In this document: positions 62,601-64,000 of the stretch, piece after piece
Layout of the letters: every line of letters begins with the position of its first letter
Position numbering within the stretch: the first letter of the stretch is position 1
Assembly (NCBI RefSeq): GCF_003073045.1
Contig: NC_037592.1
Location: 16,697,844-16,761,843, forward strand
DNA: 64,000 nucleotides
Origin: Pomacea canaliculata
Lineage: Eukaryota; Mollusca; Gastropoda; Architaenioglossa; Ampullariidae
Direction of reading: 5' to 3'
Program-made: the position numbers and the translations under genes
Notes under the pieces: generated by a model
Told to the model about the DNA's origin: nothing
The model's input: only the letters and a program-made list of their open reading frames with translations
Database searches by the model: none

Positions 62601-63646
62601 GACCATACCCAGGATACATCCAGTGGTCATTATATCCTACTTGAGCCTAGTCCAAATTATGCAGAAGAAGCCTATGCTCTTCTTGTGTCTCAAGTATGCT
62701 TGCTGTATTATAGTTTTCTAAAATATTACTTTAAATTAGTATGACTTAAATATTATTCTTAATGTATGAAGATTATATTTTACATAACACTTGTTCTTTC
62801 TTGTCTCTATTTACATCTTTGCATCAGGTCAGGAATCAGGTCTTGTGCTTTTTCATCAGTTTTCAAAACGTAAGCTCTGCTAAAGCAACTTTTATTTTGC
62901 CTTTTTTCCAGATATTTTCAGCATCACCTGGAAATGATTACTGTTTTAGCTTTTGGTACTACATGAGTGATGAAGGCGCCAGTACACTCACAGTCCTCAT
63001 CTTCAGTAATGTCTCCCGTGATGTTATTTCTCCAGAAACTGCTCTCTGGCAGCACCCAAATGGTAATGGGGACCAATGGATCTTTGCTGAAGTCAGTATC
63101 TCCACAGATTACACAATGGAACCTTTCCAGGTGAGTCTAGTTCTATCATGTCGAAGTCAGCAAAAGCAACTCTTGTTGCTGTTAACTAAAATCAGGCAAA
63201 CCTGATAACCAGTGATTAGAAAACTTGAGAAAATTTGTTTTATTTAGATTAGATAAGGTAAATTCCCTCCCTTAATTTTTTTTTTTTGTTGCTTTGTTTT
63301 GTTAATGAGGAGTAGGTGTTTAAGACAACACTTTTCTCATCTCCTCTACCTCGCTGCATTAATTTCCCTATGGAGTACTTATTTTCAACAGCTGTACCAA
63401 CTGCACCACGCAGATATGAAACTAGTTCATCTACAAGTTCAGATATTTGTGCTCTAACCACTTTGCCATAATTAAATACATTGAAATCAGTACACATTTC
63501 AATGACAGATGTTAGAAACTGTTGGGTATTTCAGATTGCCTTGAAGGTGCAGTTGGAAAGGGTAACCATGGCACCTATTGCTGTTGATGATACTGCTCTT
63601 ATTTTTGGGTATTGTCCTACGCAGTTTGATTTTGCACCAACATCAG
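59609..63646 (+). CDS. Gene 2: tandem MAM-repeat gene, 5' part only
   Basis: It begins with its own signal-peptide exon and continues through two MAM domains. After the donor at 63646 the window ends, so total length and membrane anchoring are unknown. Same strand and exon plan as gene 1. MAM2 is clearly a sister of gene 1 MAM9, so the locus arose by duplication of part or all of a MAM gene. Two of its exons show apparent 1-nt indels. Confidence 0.8.
59664..60622. other. Gene 2 intron 1
   Basis: Nothing delimitable; AT-rich, with a more GC-balanced stretch at 60060-60360 that may be repeat-derived. Confidence 0.4.
60623..62331 (+). CDS. Gene 2 MAM1, one apparent 1-nt insertion
   Basis: Exons 60623-60772, 61444-61701 and 62241-62331. 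A: LDCNFEQDFCQW, LDWQRHSGST, FDHTTG. B starts at the phase-correct acceptor cttgtccag|aa: NGSYAYVYFDSS, CLTFWYQMNG, LWALSGGQG, VWLQA. It then needs removal of one C near 61669-61672 to read KITIADISHEE to the donor. The exon is 1 nt long for its phases. [21 protein letters not shown]. Confidence 0.75.
62482..63646 (+). CDS. Gene 2 MAM2, with a compensating frameshift pair in C
   Basis: Exons 62482-62693 (fused A+B1), 62912-63130 (B2) and 63535-63646 (C), with lengths 212, 219 and 112, all equal to gene 1 MAM9. A+B1: [34 protein letters not shown]2: IFSASPG, CFSFWYYM, ALWQHPNG. C opens IALKVQLERVTMAP, then AVDDTALIFGYC. A shifted reading between about 63540 and 63573 gives EGAVGKGNHGT, the expected domain sequence, so a -1 and a +1 indel cancel without creating a stop. 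Confidence 0.8.
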
Positions 63647-64000
63647 GTAAATGGTTTAGGTTATATAAATATAATAGTACTATATCGTAGCACGCATACA
63701 CGCGCACGCGCACGCACACAGGACAAGTACAGGCTTGGGGTGGGGGATAGTTACTGGCCGGGTGACAACCCCGTGACCGAAGGAGCGGGAGGGGAAACGA
63801 CTATGGTGACAGGGATGCGGGGGATGTTTTGGAGGGAAGTCTGGTGCGAAGGTCGGGAGAAGAGAACGTGAGGGGACAGTGTAGAGGTCAGAGCTAACAC
63901 TCATCGAGAGCGCGAGTGTGTGGTGTGAAGGTTTCACTTTAGCCAGAACCATCGACTGGCGTTAAAGAAAAAGGACTTGGAAATCCATGACAGTGTTGTG
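63647..64000. other. Gene 2 intron, cut by the window end
   Basis: Starts with GTAAAT donor sequence. Contains an alternating CA/CG simple tract (63691-63722), then G-rich sequence. No exon seen. Confidence 0.5.

Overview
The window is animal nuclear DNA: coding sequence is split into short exons with GT-AG introns, the proteins are built from metazoan extracellular modules (MAM, LDL-receptor class A, EGF), and hAT-type MITEs and LINE 3' tails are scattered through it. The style suggests a lophotrochozoan, probably a mollusc. That is inference, not proof.

Layout. (1) 1-4.3 kb: an intronless gene of 503 codons (966-2477) that I do not recognise. A direct repeat lies on each side (299-995 and 3644-4178). 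Each copy carries a 9-bp-stem hairpin whose 7-nt loop is inverted between copies, and the right copy restarts a broken version of the same ORF. (2) 4.3-10.8 kb: a gene-poor repeat graveyard with hAT MITEs, inverted arms and a dispersed repeat split by a 0.6-kb insertion. (3) 10,830-56,192 (+): one giant gene of about 67 exons and roughly 3,450 residues, running signal peptide, 18 complete MAM domains, 4 LDLa modules (one degenerate, one damaged), a half MAM, one EGF, one transmembrane segment and a short cytoplasmic tail. The closest known architecture is the MAM/LDLa receptor MALRD1 (Diet1), but this protein is far richer in MAM. (4) 56.8-59.5 kb: intergenic. (5) 59,609 to the window end (+): a second, tandem MAM gene with its own TATA-like box, signal-peptide exon and two MAM domains before the window stops. 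Its second MAM matches MAM9 of the first gene in sequence, exon lengths and intron positions.

Most MAM domains follow one exon plan. Exon A carries CDFE..LC.W...FDW...DHT, exon B carries GxYxxIE..CLxFxYYM..W, and exon C carries [17 protein letters not shown]..C. The A/B junction is phase 1, B/C is phase 0, and the gap between domains is phase 1. Departures from this plan are informative: fused A+B, fused C+A, four different introns inside B, and paired loss of disulphide cysteines.

Ten exons carry apparent 1-nt indels or a stop, judged from exon length and domain homology. Three carry opposite-sign pairs that restore the frame; the others are uncompensated. The simplest reading is residual long-read consensus error, but real decay or variation cannot be excluded from sequence alone. 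Exon edges were read by eye from GT/AG sites, phase and homology.
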